Origin: JAWOGN01 sp046496815
Lineage (GTDB): Bacteria > Desulfobacterota > DSM-4660 > Desulfatiglandales > Desulfatiglandaceae
Direction: 5' to 3'
DNA length: 18,135 nucleotides
Assembly (NCBI GenBank): GCA_046496815.1
Contig: JAWOGN010000392.1
Coordinates: 1-18,135, forward strand
Part shown: positions 1 through 11,200 of the stretch, in pieces
Layout of the letters: every line of letters begins with the position of its first letter
Position numbering within the stretch: position 1 is the stretch's first letter
The notes under the pieces: generated by a model
What the model was told of the DNA's origin: nothing
The model's input: only the letters and a program-made list of their open reading frames with translations
Database searches by the model: none
Position numbers and translations under genes: made by a program

Positions 1-1007
1 TCGGGCCGACTGGATTCCTCGGCTGTTGTCTTTTTTTCAGTGCCGGCAGCCTCGATTCCCGGAGCGTCGGTTCTGTCGGCGACAACAACTGCTTCCGGGT
101 CTTTAAAGTTTCCCATTTTGATCAATAAACCGGTTTCTGTCGGAGCGGATGTAAATTTTTCCAGGTAAGCGTCTTCCGTATCCACCACCAAACGGACTTT
201 GTCCCGGTAGCTGCGATAGTGAACACTGCGCGCCCATTTCTCTGGAATTTTCATTCTGTTGAGCCCTCTCAGGGGCCGCTTGACATTGTAAAAATCAAAG
301 ACAATCCGCGCGGGATCATTCAGCGTAAAGGATTTGTAATCTTTGATCGCACCATCCGCCATTACATTGAGCAGAAGATAGTCTCCCCACGACCAGGACG
401 TCACCGACTTCAGGCGGGTGGCTGCCGACCCGCTCATCTTCTGCGGTGATCTTGACATGATGGGCGCCGCCCGAGTCTGCAACTTCGGCGGTGAAACCGG
501 CGCCGCTTTTTTTCCCCCCGCGGCCTCAGCGGTTGATGTCTCCCCTGCAGATTCCTGCGGTGACGGGGGAGGCGGATTACCAATGCGTAAGCGCAATCCG
601 CCGTCCACCTCCACGACCTGGTATTGCTTCAGATAGGGCTTCTCGGTGTCAACCACCACCCGCAGCTTCTCCGGGTGGACGCCATAGCGAATTCTGCGGG
701 CCCGCCTGTCTTCAACCGGCAATGCGTGAGGCCCTTTCAACCGGTCGCGCATGCCAAACAGGTCAATCACGATCGTCGGCGGGCCATCAAAGCTGAACAC
801 TTTAAAGTCTTTGATCTCCCCATTTGCCGCTAAATGAACGTCCAGGTAGTTTTCCCGCGATTCGGTGCGAATCAATTCCAAGTGGGTAGCCGCCCGCACA
901 TCTGCTGCCAATGGGGGCGCGTCCGCTCTTTTTGCGTTTCCGTAAGCCGATGACATCAAGATCGGCAAAAGCAAAGAAATGCCGAATATCCATTTTGAAC
1001 AATGCAC
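1..1007 (-). CDS. Tandem AMIN-domain exported protein (5' part; runs off the left edge)
   Basis: About 335 codons are visible; the C-terminus lies outside the window. Residues 7-24 form a signal peptide ending SSAYG. Two homologous AMIN modules follow, at about residues 43-143 and 200-300, separated by a Pro/Ala/Ser-rich linker. Their shared motifs are ANGEIKDFKVFSFDGP versus ADGAIKDYKSFTLNDP, and LRVVVDTEKPYLKQY versus VRLVVDTEDAYLEKF. AMIN domains are known to bind peptidoglycan or localise periplasmic machines, as in the PilQ secretin and AmiC amidases. Two AMIN domains after the signal peptide fit either a PilQ-like secretin or a stand-alone AMIN protein, and the missing 3' end would decide. 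I chose GTG at 1007 because AGGAGA lies four bases upstream. An in-frame ATG at 1049 would add 14 residues but has a poorly spaced Shine-Dalgarno. The frame is open across the whole stretch. Confidence 0.82.
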   Translation of the reverse strand, partial: MHCSKWIFGISLLLPILMSSAYGNAKRADAPPLAADVRAATHLELIRTESRENYLDVHLAANGEIKDFKVFSFDGPPTIVIDLFGMRDRLKGPHALPVEDRRARRIRYGVHPEKLRVVVDTEKPYLKQYQVVEVDGGLRLRIGNPPPPSPQESAGETSTAEAAGGKKAAPVSPPKLQTRAAPIMSRSPQKMSGSAATRLKSVTSWSWGDYLLLNVMADGAIKDYKSFTLNDPARIVFDFYNVKRPLRGLNRMKIPEKWARSVHYRSYRDKVRLVVDTEDAYLEKFTSAPTETGLLIKMGNFKDPEAVVVADRTDAPGIEAAGTEKKTTAEESSRP

Positions 1008-1244
1008 ATGTCTCCTGTCTCCATTTCCACCCAAGCCGTTTCGTACCATTTCGAATGTGTGTTATCCTCTGCCAATACGCCGTAAAAGAGTTTTGCGGGG
1101 CTGCATCGACTCATTCTTAACGATGGGTAATTACACAAAGACTAAATATTTAGATGGGGTCTGTTAATGAACTGTTAGCAAACAATTAAGGTTTGGTGAT
1201 ATCATTTTCCATTCAGAATCATCCCCAAGAAACTCAAGTCCTTT

Positions 1245-1278
1245 GTCATTCCCAACTTGACCCAGCGCCGAGGCTTCC
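1245..1278 (+). repeat. Degenerate GTCATTCC-type repeat, copy 1
   Basis: It begins GTCATTCCCAACTTGACCC and continues into GCGCCGAGGCTTCC. It aligns with the two copies downstream, but its inner palindrome is decayed. Confidence 0.6.
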
Positions 1279-1282
1279 TTTT

Positions 1283-1313
1283 GTCATTCCGGACTTGACC
1301 CGGCGCCAAGCTT
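1283..1313 (+). repeat. Degenerate GTCATTCC-type repeat, copy 2
   Basis: It begins GTCATTCCGGACTTGACCCG and then GCGCCAAGCTT. It is close to copy 1 in its 3' half (GCGCCRAG) and close to copy 3 in its 5' half. Confidence 0.6.
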
Positions 1314-1390
1314 TTTTTTGATCAGCTCTTCAAGCTAGGGAGGACGGCGCCAGTCAATTTATACATAACGGGACAAAATTCTAGACCGCT

Positions 1391-1424
1391 GTCATTCCGG
1401 ACTTGATCCGGAATCCAGGTTTCC
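1391..1424 (+). repeat. GTCATTCC-type palindromic repeat, copy 3 (best preserved)
   Basis: It contains the perfect hairpin ATTCCGGA-cttga-TCCGGAAT and ends in CCAGGTTTCC. This is the REP-like family seen elsewhere in the window at 12439-12526 and 15050-15118. Confidence 0.7.
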
Positions 1425-1552
1425 TTTATATCCCCAATGAATGCAGACTCCTCGACAGGGAGCCATGGAAATGCAGAAGGAAAATTCCACAAGAGCAATG
1501 AGATTACAAAAACGGAGTTGCGTATGATTAAGCCGGAGGGCGTATTACAGAA

Positions 1553-2209
1553 TTATTTCAGCAGGTCCACGGCTGAGCCGAGCAGCCTGCTGAGTTGTCC
1601 TTGGTAAGTTCTTAATCTGTCTCTATCGTGAACGACATATTTGGGGCCTCTGACTTTAACCCATTTTTCATATACCATGTCGGACAAACCCGATTCGATG
1701 CGTTGATTCAATTCGTCAATCGTTTGGGTTAGCATTTGTCTTTGAGGTTCTATGGCGCCGGGTTCCGAACTTGGTTCGGTTTGAGCCAGCTGGCTCTCCT
1801 GCGAATCAGTTACGCTGCCGGCTGGCACAGTTTGCCTGCTTTCATTCGTATTGTATGAAAAAACGGCCGGTTGCCGGTGCTGTGGCACATTGAAAACAAT
1901 GGCATGGTTGTACCCCTTTAATACAAATCGCAGGACCTTTTCAATTTGTTGATGCTCAAAATTTACCTGAATGCGCCGCGTCGGATCAATAGTCTCGACA
2001 ACATATATTTTCAGAAAAGCCAATTCCGATAAGTTCTCCAGAAAACTGATCAGGGAAACACCGGATTCTTGCACGGTCACAAATCCATTTTCATATTCCA
2101 GACCTTTACTTGCGTGACTCCATCGGACCGCGCAGGTGACCAATAAAGGCAAAACGCAGATAATGGCGCCAATATTTGAAATCCGATGCGACACGCTGAA
2201 AACTTTCAA
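1553..2209 (-). CDS. Exported STN-domain protein coupled to the filamentous haemagglutinin gene
   Basis: 218 residues. Residues about 12-34 form a signal peptide or anchor, with cleavage plausible after SHAS. Residues about 41-108 resemble the STN/secretin N0 fold: a first strand (GFVTVQESGVSLISFLENLS), a central strand (KIYVVE), a basic strand (RRIQVNFEHQQIE) and the typical KVLRFVLKGYNHAIVF. The rest is a Gln/Ser-rich linker followed by a basic helical tail (EKWVKVRGPKYVVHDRDRLR). STN domains occur at the N-termini of secretins and TonB receptors and in FecR-type partners, but here there is no secretin or receptor. The start is TTG at 2209, and the SD-like AGGGGA begins within the TAG stop of the upstream adhesin, which implies translational coupling. 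It may act as a periplasmic accessory to secretion or assembly of the adhesin. That role is inferred. LVTC at 23-26 is a poor lipobox. Confidence 0.75.
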   Translation of the reverse strand: MKVFSVSHRISNIGAIICVLPLLVTCAVRWSHASKGLEYENGFVTVQESGVSLISFLENLSELAFLKIYVVETIDPTRRIQVNFEHQQIEKVLRFVLKGYNHAIVFNVPQHRQPAVFSYNTNESRQTVPAGSVTDSQESQLAQTEPSSEPGAIEPQRQMLTQTIDELNQRIESGLSDMVYEKWVKVRGPKYVVHDRDRLRTYQGQLSRLLGSAVDLLK

Positions 2210-2215
2210 ATTCCC

Positions 2216-5200
2216 CTACTCCGGTTTCTCGACGGATTCGTTCTTTTCTTCAAACCCGAGGACTTCAACGGCGATCCACTTCGGGATGAGTGACTCGGCC
2301 AGCGCTTTGGTGTATTCCGCCATTCTTTGCTGGGCGCTTTTCATGGCCGCCGATTCCTCGGCAATTTGGCTGGTCTCAGATACGCTTCCCGCACCGGCCA
2401 ACGCACCGAGATTGGGAGTAGGACCCGTTTCCGGAACACCCACTGAACCCAGAGCAAAACTGATATTTTGTGCATTTAGAACCTCGGTTGCACCCAAAAA
2501 GACATTTCGGCCGGCGATCCCGGCTTCTCCGGCATCGATCACACCCTTCGGCGCGAAAATATACGCATCACCAGCAGGTGGCGCCTCAAGCGGTCCTTGA
2601 AATCCATCCGGATCATACGTCAAGGTACGAATACCACTTCCGACTGAGGGGGGTTCCCATTCAATTCTTATGGAAATAATACTTCCGTCATCATCATATG
2701 TGGGAACGCTTTTCGGTGAACCGGCATTGACTGCGGTCTTTGAACCTCTGCCTGCGTTGATATCCCCTTCATCCGACCATAAGGTAACATCCCCTCCCCG
2801 GAAAGTCATTATTCGTGATTCATTTACGTTTACATCTCCCACTGAAAAAATATTGATGGCGCCGCCCTTGGTGGTAAAAAACCCTGTATCTGTTTGAAAT
2901 GCCTGCCCGGAAGCTATTTTAAGGGGATCGGGTATGGCTGTAAGCCCCACATTGACAACCCCGTTTGAAAAAACATATAAATCGCATCCCTCTGCAATGG
3001 TTTGAATACTCGAGCTGGTCATGTCAATACGGCCGTCGCCTTTTTCCTTGTCTTTGAAAAACGGATCAATGAGATTCGTTTCTGCCGCAGCCACTGCTTC
3101 TGCTGCGCCCAAAGTATCTCCATCCGCCAGTTTTATGCTGTATTCCTTGCCATATTCCCTGATTTGATCAAAAAAAGCGGCAACCCCGTCTCGTGATATG
3201 TCCAAATCAAATCCTGCAATCACAGCCAATGATCCATCCGTCTCCTCAAGTGCTGAATAGAAAGCATTCCCAACGCTTTGTATGCCTTGTGTCGTACCCA
3301 GATCAATAGAGTCACCCGCTTCAACCACGAATAAACCGGGTCCGGCATTTCTAAATCCGGTGTCCCATAACCACGGCGCGGTCAAGGATTGCAAATTTAT
3401 ACTGCCCCCTGCGTGGATCACGGTTTGGTCGTCCGGATTGATGTTTTGTCCGAAAAAATAAACCCCTGAAATATCACCATCCGCATAAACAGACGTCTGC
3501 TTGGCCGCAATGATCTCCAATTCCCGGATGTCCTTCCCGGCATAAATTGAAATCGAATTGGGATCTTCGCTGTGCAGGGGCTTGCCTCTGCGATGGGCAC
3601 TTTCAAACGTCTCGCTTGAAAACAGTTTATTCAATGGATCGTCTGTACCGCTTACGATTGTCAGGCGATATATATCTTGGGGGTCCATATCCGACATTCG
3701 TATGACTGCCCGCTCCGGTTGATTGAGTGTGGGCTCTCGATAAAGCCCGGAGATACTGTCATCCGCATGGATGGTCAGGTTGCCATCGAGCGAAGGCGCC
3801 ATAACAAAATCCCCCCCCTTGCCGGAACCAAGACGTATATCACCGCCGGAAACAAGCGACACCGTCGGTGGCAGTACACGATATGATTTGCTTTCAGCCC
3901 CAATCCCCGTAAACTGCCCGGACCAAAAACTGCCGGAAAGATCCAAGTTTCCATTGATTGCCGACAGGGAAACGGAAGCTGTTTCTCCATAATCCAAATA
4001 CCGCTTTAGAGATCCCAGTTGTGAATATTCCGCATAGGTTTCCGGGAAAGTCGGATTATAAATCGTGCCGAAATCAATACCGCCTCCGGCGGTCACGGCC
4101 ACTTGGGCATCGAATATCGCCAGGCTTGTCGCATATGAATACTTTGACGCATTTGGACCGGTGAGATTTTTATCCGGGCTTGTGATATTTCCCCTAGCCG
4201 CAATCTCTCCTTGGCCGTCGGCAATTTGAAAATATCCGGACAAATCGTCGTTTGAAAAAACAGACAAATCGCCGGACTTAAAGGTTCCGACCTGACCATG
4301 TATCGCCCCACCTGCATTAATCGAGATGGATCCCCCTCCCATGGTGGCGACACCGCCTGTTGTGGTAGGACCGCCTGCATAGCTGGAAAAGAAACCATAC
4401 GCATAATCCGCCGACCATTCCGACAACGTAACCCCGTCACCCAATTCTTTGACATAACGATTATCCCAGTATTTTAGATGGGCAGTTTGATTATGGAAAG
4501 GAATACGATTTTTCTGCTCAATGCCCAGTTTGATCTCATTTAGATTGATATCCCCCATCTGCAGTTGTTGTTGAATGTCCAGTGTTATATTGCCGCCATC
4601 ATGCGTATCTGCATAATTCCAGTCCGCATATGTAAGTTCATCTATCGACCCGGTGCCTGTGGTCCGGATCGCACTGCCGGCGGCATCGTTCAACTGCATA
4701 TGTAAATCTCGCCCTACGGTGATGTCAATATCGCCCAGCGCGGATTGAATGGCTGCATTGTTCATTAGTATCAAATCCCGTCCCACATGCCCCTGAATGT
4801 CTCCGTTATATGAACCAAGGTTATATCTCATGGCCGCATTGACCATATATGCATAAGTAGGGTCATCTGAAAAGACAACCCCATAAAAAATCATGTCTTG
4901 TCCAGCAGCAAAGCGGATGGCATTATTTTCACTATAAACCACCCGATCGTTGTTGAAAACCAGATCCCCTTGGCCTGCAAGGGTGGATCGAACATCCGAA
5001 CTGCCCGGATCGGCGCCGGCGATCAAATTGAAACCCCATGCACTGGGCAGCACGGTCGTTTCCTCATTAAGATTTATGTATTCAAAATTATATACGTCAA
5101 TCACCGTTGGGTGGTCGACCAAAGATTGGTTCAATATAAAATCCCCCTCGGCCCGCAGCGTAATATGCCCCGCTTGAGCGCTCCGGTTACGTTCGGTCAA

Positions 5201-8200
5201 ATCCCATTTTGCATCAAGGGTCAAGTCAGCGGTGCTTCGCACCTCAATTCCCGGCACGATTTGGATATTTTCAGCAGTTCCGCCTTCAATGGTTAACCCG
5301 TCTGATACCAGGCGATTTTGAATCGCCTCACTGTTGGTTAGGAAATCGTCAGCATCCTCATGAAATCCGTTTATATCCCCGGAGGTTATATTCTCCTCTT
5401 GATACACTTTCACCCCCTCAAGGAGGACTTTTGATGCCCCGGAAACAGTGCCGGCAAGATCAGCCTGAACGTCGTTGCCGGTACCGGTTTGAAGGGATCT
5501 AAAATGAACCTCACCACCTATACCACCTTCTGAAGATACAAGTATTATTGAATTTTCTTCAAAGTTTATATTCGCTGCATTGAGGTATACCGAACCGGCA
5601 TCTGCCCCGGCTGCCTTAGCTGAAGCGTTGATCCGGCTGTCTTTGACAAGGGCAATCTCATTGCCCGCATTGATCTCGACATTTCCACCGGATGCACCTG
5701 AGACATCAATGATTCCTTCAATAAGCACGTCTCCACTGTCCGCAGTAATTTTGACTTGATCAGCGTGTAGGGTTTTTTCCTGGGCAAGCTTAAAATTGCC
5801 GGTACGAAGCCGTAAATCGATTCTATGATCAAATCCCCCGTTTTCGAAAATAGCCAATAATGGTGCAGTGTCCGTCTCTGAAATTTGATGACTGTCCACA
5901 TAAAACGCGCCGCCTGTTCCACCGGCGCCATGCCCTAAAATTTCGCCGTCAACCTGGATCTGCGCCTGGGGTGAAAGCAGTTTTATGATCCCGGCATCGC
6001 CCTGGTTTCCGGCAGACACATTGACAAAACTGTCCTGGCCGATGACGATGGCACCGGCATCGGAAGCCAGTGTCACCCGGCCGCCAGGGGCATAATCATT
6101 TCCGGACACATCGATGAATGCCGCATCTGAAAGGGTAATACTCTGGCCGCCTGTTTCATCATCATGGGCCGTTAACGTGACCCATCCCCCTGATGCCAGG
6201 ATGCCGCCACCGCTAAGGTGAATGTTTTTGCCCACAAAATCCAGGGGACCTCCGGAAGAAGAATCTACAAGATCTGAGGAACCGTTTCCGGTAATGGAAA
6301 TCGTATGGTAGCCCGCCTCGCTGTTTCCGGCCCGCACCAAAAACCGGGTGCTTTCAAACGGGGGCTGATCCGCTTCGATGTCAACGTTCTCGTAAAATGA
6401 GGATATGATCCTTGCCGCCGTAAAGATCAGGTCTCCATCGGCGACCAATGATCCTTTGCCGCGAAGCAAAATGTCACCAAAAAGCGTCTCATTTTTGCAT
6501 TCCATATCTATTTCATTGAAACCGCCGAGATAAATATCACCGTGTCCGATGCCGATCGCTTCTTTTGCATTTAAAGCAAGGTGACCGTTCTTTTCCGGAT
6601 GTGAAACCGTCCCATCCGCACCTGTGGTATTGACAAGATAAATCTTGCGGGCATTGATCCCGACATCCGACAGTTCATTTCCTTCTTGGTACAATACGGC
6701 AGGAGAATTCATGGTCAGGGTTCCGGCCATGTCAAGGGACGTGCCGCCGGCCAGGATAAGTGATGTATCGGCATTCATTTCAAGGTTGTCGAACCCTGAA
6801 AAACTCGCCAAGTTTTCGGTCAACAAATAGAGGGTATCCGGATCTCTTTCCAGGGAATCTTCCGGCAACACGACTAGATTGCCGGTGGAAATCACCAAGG
6901 TCCCCTCATTTGAAGTCATTTGACCATTAAACAGTGCGCTGCTTGCTTTGATTTCAACTTTACCAAAATCAGAAACACCGGAATCAGGCACCATCTCAAA
7001 CTGTCCGCCGGGAGTGTTAAATATCACTTCATTGCCTGCACCATTTCCCACCAGTTTGCTGTTCTTTTCCAGCCGGATACCATTAGAGGCGGAGAATTGG
7101 ACATAGGGTGCTTTTACAACCGCATCTTCAGCAACAATTACCTCATCTGTCAAAGATAATGTGCCGATGTACAGCTCGCTTAGGTTACTTGCAGACACGG
7201 TGGTATCGCGGATCTGGGCCGTGTTGACATATGGCTCGATCAGACCGGCGATATCGTCAAATCCATAGCCCTCTCCCAGGGCGGAGGTGGCCCTGATAAC
7301 CGCACTTTGTTTGCCGCTAAGCGAAAAGCGCCCCCCCTGATAACCGCCCATGGCATCACTATTCAAATTCCCCTCCAATACTGATGTGGTCCCTTTGATA
7401 TAGAGGTTTCCGCCGCCACCGGAAGTCATCGTTTTAACATTGAATTCGCTTTGCGCAATCACCTCCCAAGCCGGGCGAATGCTATACATATCAGGCACGG
7501 CAGCAATAAGATCGTTACCTGCTTCCTTTTTATATCCGACCCTGATTGGGTACCCATCGTCGGTATACAACGCCGCACCACCGCTTTTATTGATACTGCC
7601 CAGATTTTGAATTACATAAGCACCCGACAAAAATGCATACTCTTCCGGGAGCAATGAGTATGTCCCTGCGGGAAGTCCACTGCCTTCAGTCAATTGAACG
7701 GTAGGCCCCGGGTAATCGATGCCGGGCACAACAACATGAGTATTCTTTGTGGTTAATAAATTTTCAAGCCCTTTGATACCGGGTATAAACTCGGCCCCGA
7801 AAATGGTACCGCCCCCCGCAAAGTCGATCAGGGCTCCGGTTTGCATGACCACGGTGTCCCCGTTGACGCTCACGCTTTTTTCAGGCGTGGATTCCATCAA
7901 TTCGTAATTGACCACACTCGTAAGGGTCCATTCTCTGGGTTTGAGAGGAACATTCCAATTTGCATCCTCGACCAGATGGCCATACTGTATCGACCCTTTG
8001 GCCGTCACGGAAGTGACGCTGCCGCCGGCCAGAAAAACAGTTGCTGCTTTGTCATCGTCATTGAGCAGGTCCGGACCCTTGAACCGGATTTGTCCCATTG
8101 GCGCGGCCAGAAATCCCTGATGATCGATTTCATTGGCGGCAATGGTCAGCGCCCCCCCGGCAGAAACAATGGGGCCGCCTGTTTTCGACGCTGCCGGCAA

Positions 8201-11200
8201 AATGGTGATTCGTCCTTCATCCGATGCCAAGGTAAAATCAGACTGCGTGGTGGGATAGATACGGGCTGACCGTACGGTCAGGTCTCCGGGCGTTCTCAAC
8301 TGCCCTTTCCACATCAGGCGCCCGGTATTGTTATAATAAACATCGTCTGTGAGCCGAATATCTTTTGTGGCATCGAGTGAAATGGTGTTAAATCCGGAGA
8401 CAGCGACACTACCATTAATTTCCATATATTCTCCGTCAAGCGCAAACCGGCTGTCGCCATCACCGGCCTCCAATGATTGGGTGTCGCCAACAAGGTTTAA
8501 ATAGGATATCTGCTCTGAACTGTCCCCATATTTTGCTTGGGTATTGGCCAATATGATTTCAGCCGCATCAAAGGAGACGTTCTGATCTTCTCCATTCCCG
8601 CTGATACGCGGTGCGTCCAAAATTAGACGACGCAATAACGGGTTACCCGCTTCATTTCCCTCCATGTTGATATTTCCGGAAAACGCCAGTTCTTTTAAAC
8701 TGCTGAGTGAGACGGCATCAAAACCGGCAGCGATATAGCGATTTAGATCATTTTCATCGACGGTCATTGAAAAGAATAAATTTTCTTTGGTGATGGAGAG
8801 AGAAGCACCGTGAACGGTTTTGTGGTAAGCGTGTCCGCTAAACTCTCCATCTAACGTCAACTCATTAAGATACTTCAGGGTTAACGAACCGGAACGAGCG
8901 GCCATGGCTTTTGTGATGATGCCGCCGTCGGCTTGGTAAACAATTCCATTCACCGGTTGAGAACCGGAGATATCGATCCGGGATCCCGGTTCCATAAGGA
9001 TACTGCCGGATTTTGCAGTCAGCGTCACCGAACCCCCATCCAGGATGTCATATTGATAGCCGAGTTCAGCTATGTACGATTCCGGGATTTTCCGGTTGTA
9101 TCCGCCGGCGCTGAGGCTGCTTCCTTTACGGATAATGAGGTCTCGGAGCTCTCCGGAGGCTGTCAGGTTTATATTTCCGGACGGAGCGATCAAGCTGCCG
9201 GCGATATCGGTGATCAGCCCGGATAATGTGATATGACCTTCCGGCGCCACTTTTAGGGTTGCATTTGGCTGTACATATACCGTGTAGGTGTCTATTTCAC
9301 TAATTACTTCCTCTGAACGCACCACAGGCAGTCCGGCTTTGGCGGTGATGCCGGAATCTCCGAGATATTCCAGGGGAACCTTAACATATTCATTTTCACT
9401 GTCTATGGTGAGGCCTTGCAGACGAATTGATTCTCCAGGGTTTAGATTGCCTCCGGCAACAAGGTTTGTGACAGACGGTTCGGGAAAGGCCATCTTAATA
9501 CATGAAGGTTCCAGCAGGATATCACCGGCAAAATTCAAATCCTTATAGCTTTTTAGCGTAATATCAGTAAATCCGGTATCCGCCAGTTGATCCTGTTTTA
9601 GTACCAGCTGCGCCTTCAACTCATCCGCCAATTCGTCATCGAATCCAAACCCGGGGGAAAGCAAAGGACCTTCTTGGTCTACGATAAGGGTATCCGTATG
9701 CAATGTAATGGCGCCGCCTGTTTCGCCGATAAGCGAGTGGCCTCTTAAGCCGGCTTCTAAAACCAGGGATTTCCCTTTCAATTCTATACTGCCGGCAGAA
9801 CCGGCTTTGATATTTCCATCGGGCTTGATCTCATAGCCGCCACTGACATCCAAAAGGGAATATGTGCCCAGAATCAGTTCTCCCCCGAAATACGTATTGT
9901 CTGTTACACGAAGACTTCCCCCATCAATAAAGCCGCTTTTTAGCCCCCCAATATTCTCGGCAAGGGAGTTGTCAATTCTTTCCCCGGCAACGACGACCCT
10001 GGCGCCCTCATTCATCAACACACGATCGACCAGTTGAACAGTCTTATCCGCGGGATTCATTTCGGATGTTAGCGTATCAGTGATGATGAAGTTTACTTCA
10101 CCACCGGGAATTTCAATATTCCCATTATATTCCAACGCGCGGGCCCTAAGTTCCAACTTTGCAGGCGCAGCATCCCAATATTCCGGGGCCATACCCACCA
10201 CGTACGTGCCGGTGGATTTAAGTCGCAAACCCCCCGGGCGCAGTTTCAATTCAGCATCCGTATCAACTGTGATTTTTGTGTTGGACTGAACCGTCAGATT
10301 GCTCAGACCTGCGGCACTGAGTTTGTCGGCTGAAATCACACTGCGAAAAAGCGGGCCTTGACTGTTTTGGAATTCAGACAGATACGGCTGATTGCCGTCA
10401 ATCGAGACTGTTTTTAAATCGGTTTCAATAGAAAAATCCTCTGGAAGGACCGGTGCCTCCTTAACGATTACCAACTCATCGACAACATGATCCACAGAGG
10501 TCCCCGTAGCAAGCTGTGGATTATCAGGCCCGATGAACAACTCTCCGCCACGGGGAGCCTTTACCCCTGAAGCAGTTTGAAGCGTGTAATTGCCATATGG
10601 CTCAACCGGAATTTCCGTCTCGGTTTGGTAAAGACCGGCAGTTGCCGATCCCAGAAGAATGCCGTCAAGCACAATGCCTTTGGCAATGAGGGATAATGTA
10701 CCGGCATCATCTCCTTGTATATACCCGGTAGTAAAGCTCAACAATGGCGTTGCGCCGCCAAAGTAAAGACCCTCGTATCGATCAATCGTTCCGTAACGCT
10801 CATCCACAAATTCCTGGTAATTGGCAATAGTGTCGTATTGAATCGACTCCGGTGCTTCACTGATGTCATATACTTTGTTGCCCGACAACAGTTGGGTAAT
10901 ATTATGATGACCATCTGGTACTCGGGTACCCCCCCCTGAAAAGTCAATTCGTGCAGCCTCTTTCCCATCGTACCCGTCTCTTATGATGATATCTCCATTT
11001 TCCGTCTGAAGTTGAATCTCTCCTCCGGCTGTAGCCATTTCTCGCGCGGTTAGAAATTCCCCATGCAAGTGGGCGGATAAATCTCCGATAGTGGAGCCTT
11101 CCTGTGGCAGAACAGTCATGGTTTTCCCCTGTAATATACCGTTTTTCTGGGAAAAATCATTTTTCAGTTCCACGCTGTTTAATTGCACATCGACAGCAAC

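Larger units (their letters stand above)
1008..1552. other. Intergenic region with degenerate palindromic repeats
   Basis: This holds the upstream region of the AMIN gene (1008 to about 1200, AT-rich toward 1140-1200) and the downstream flank of the STN gene. No convincing ORF, tRNA or strong terminator is visible. Three related repeat copies lie at 1245-1424 and are listed separately. I see no promoter for the AMIN gene that I would defend. Confidence 0.6.

Noticed and set aside
219..833. Several plus-strand open frames of 69-101 codons
   Set aside because: They lie opposite the minus-strand AMIN gene, which has a signal peptide and two aligned domains; the plus frames resemble no protein family.
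1245..1424. CRISPR array
   Set aside because: Only three diverged copies with unequal spacing (about 38 and 108 bases); they are palindromic dispersed repeats found elsewhere in the window.
2138..2140. Lipobox LVTC in the STN protein, suggesting a lipoprotein
   Set aside because: Threonine directly before the cysteine is atypical and a conventional cleavage site (SHAS) follows, so a plain signal peptide or anchor is more likely.
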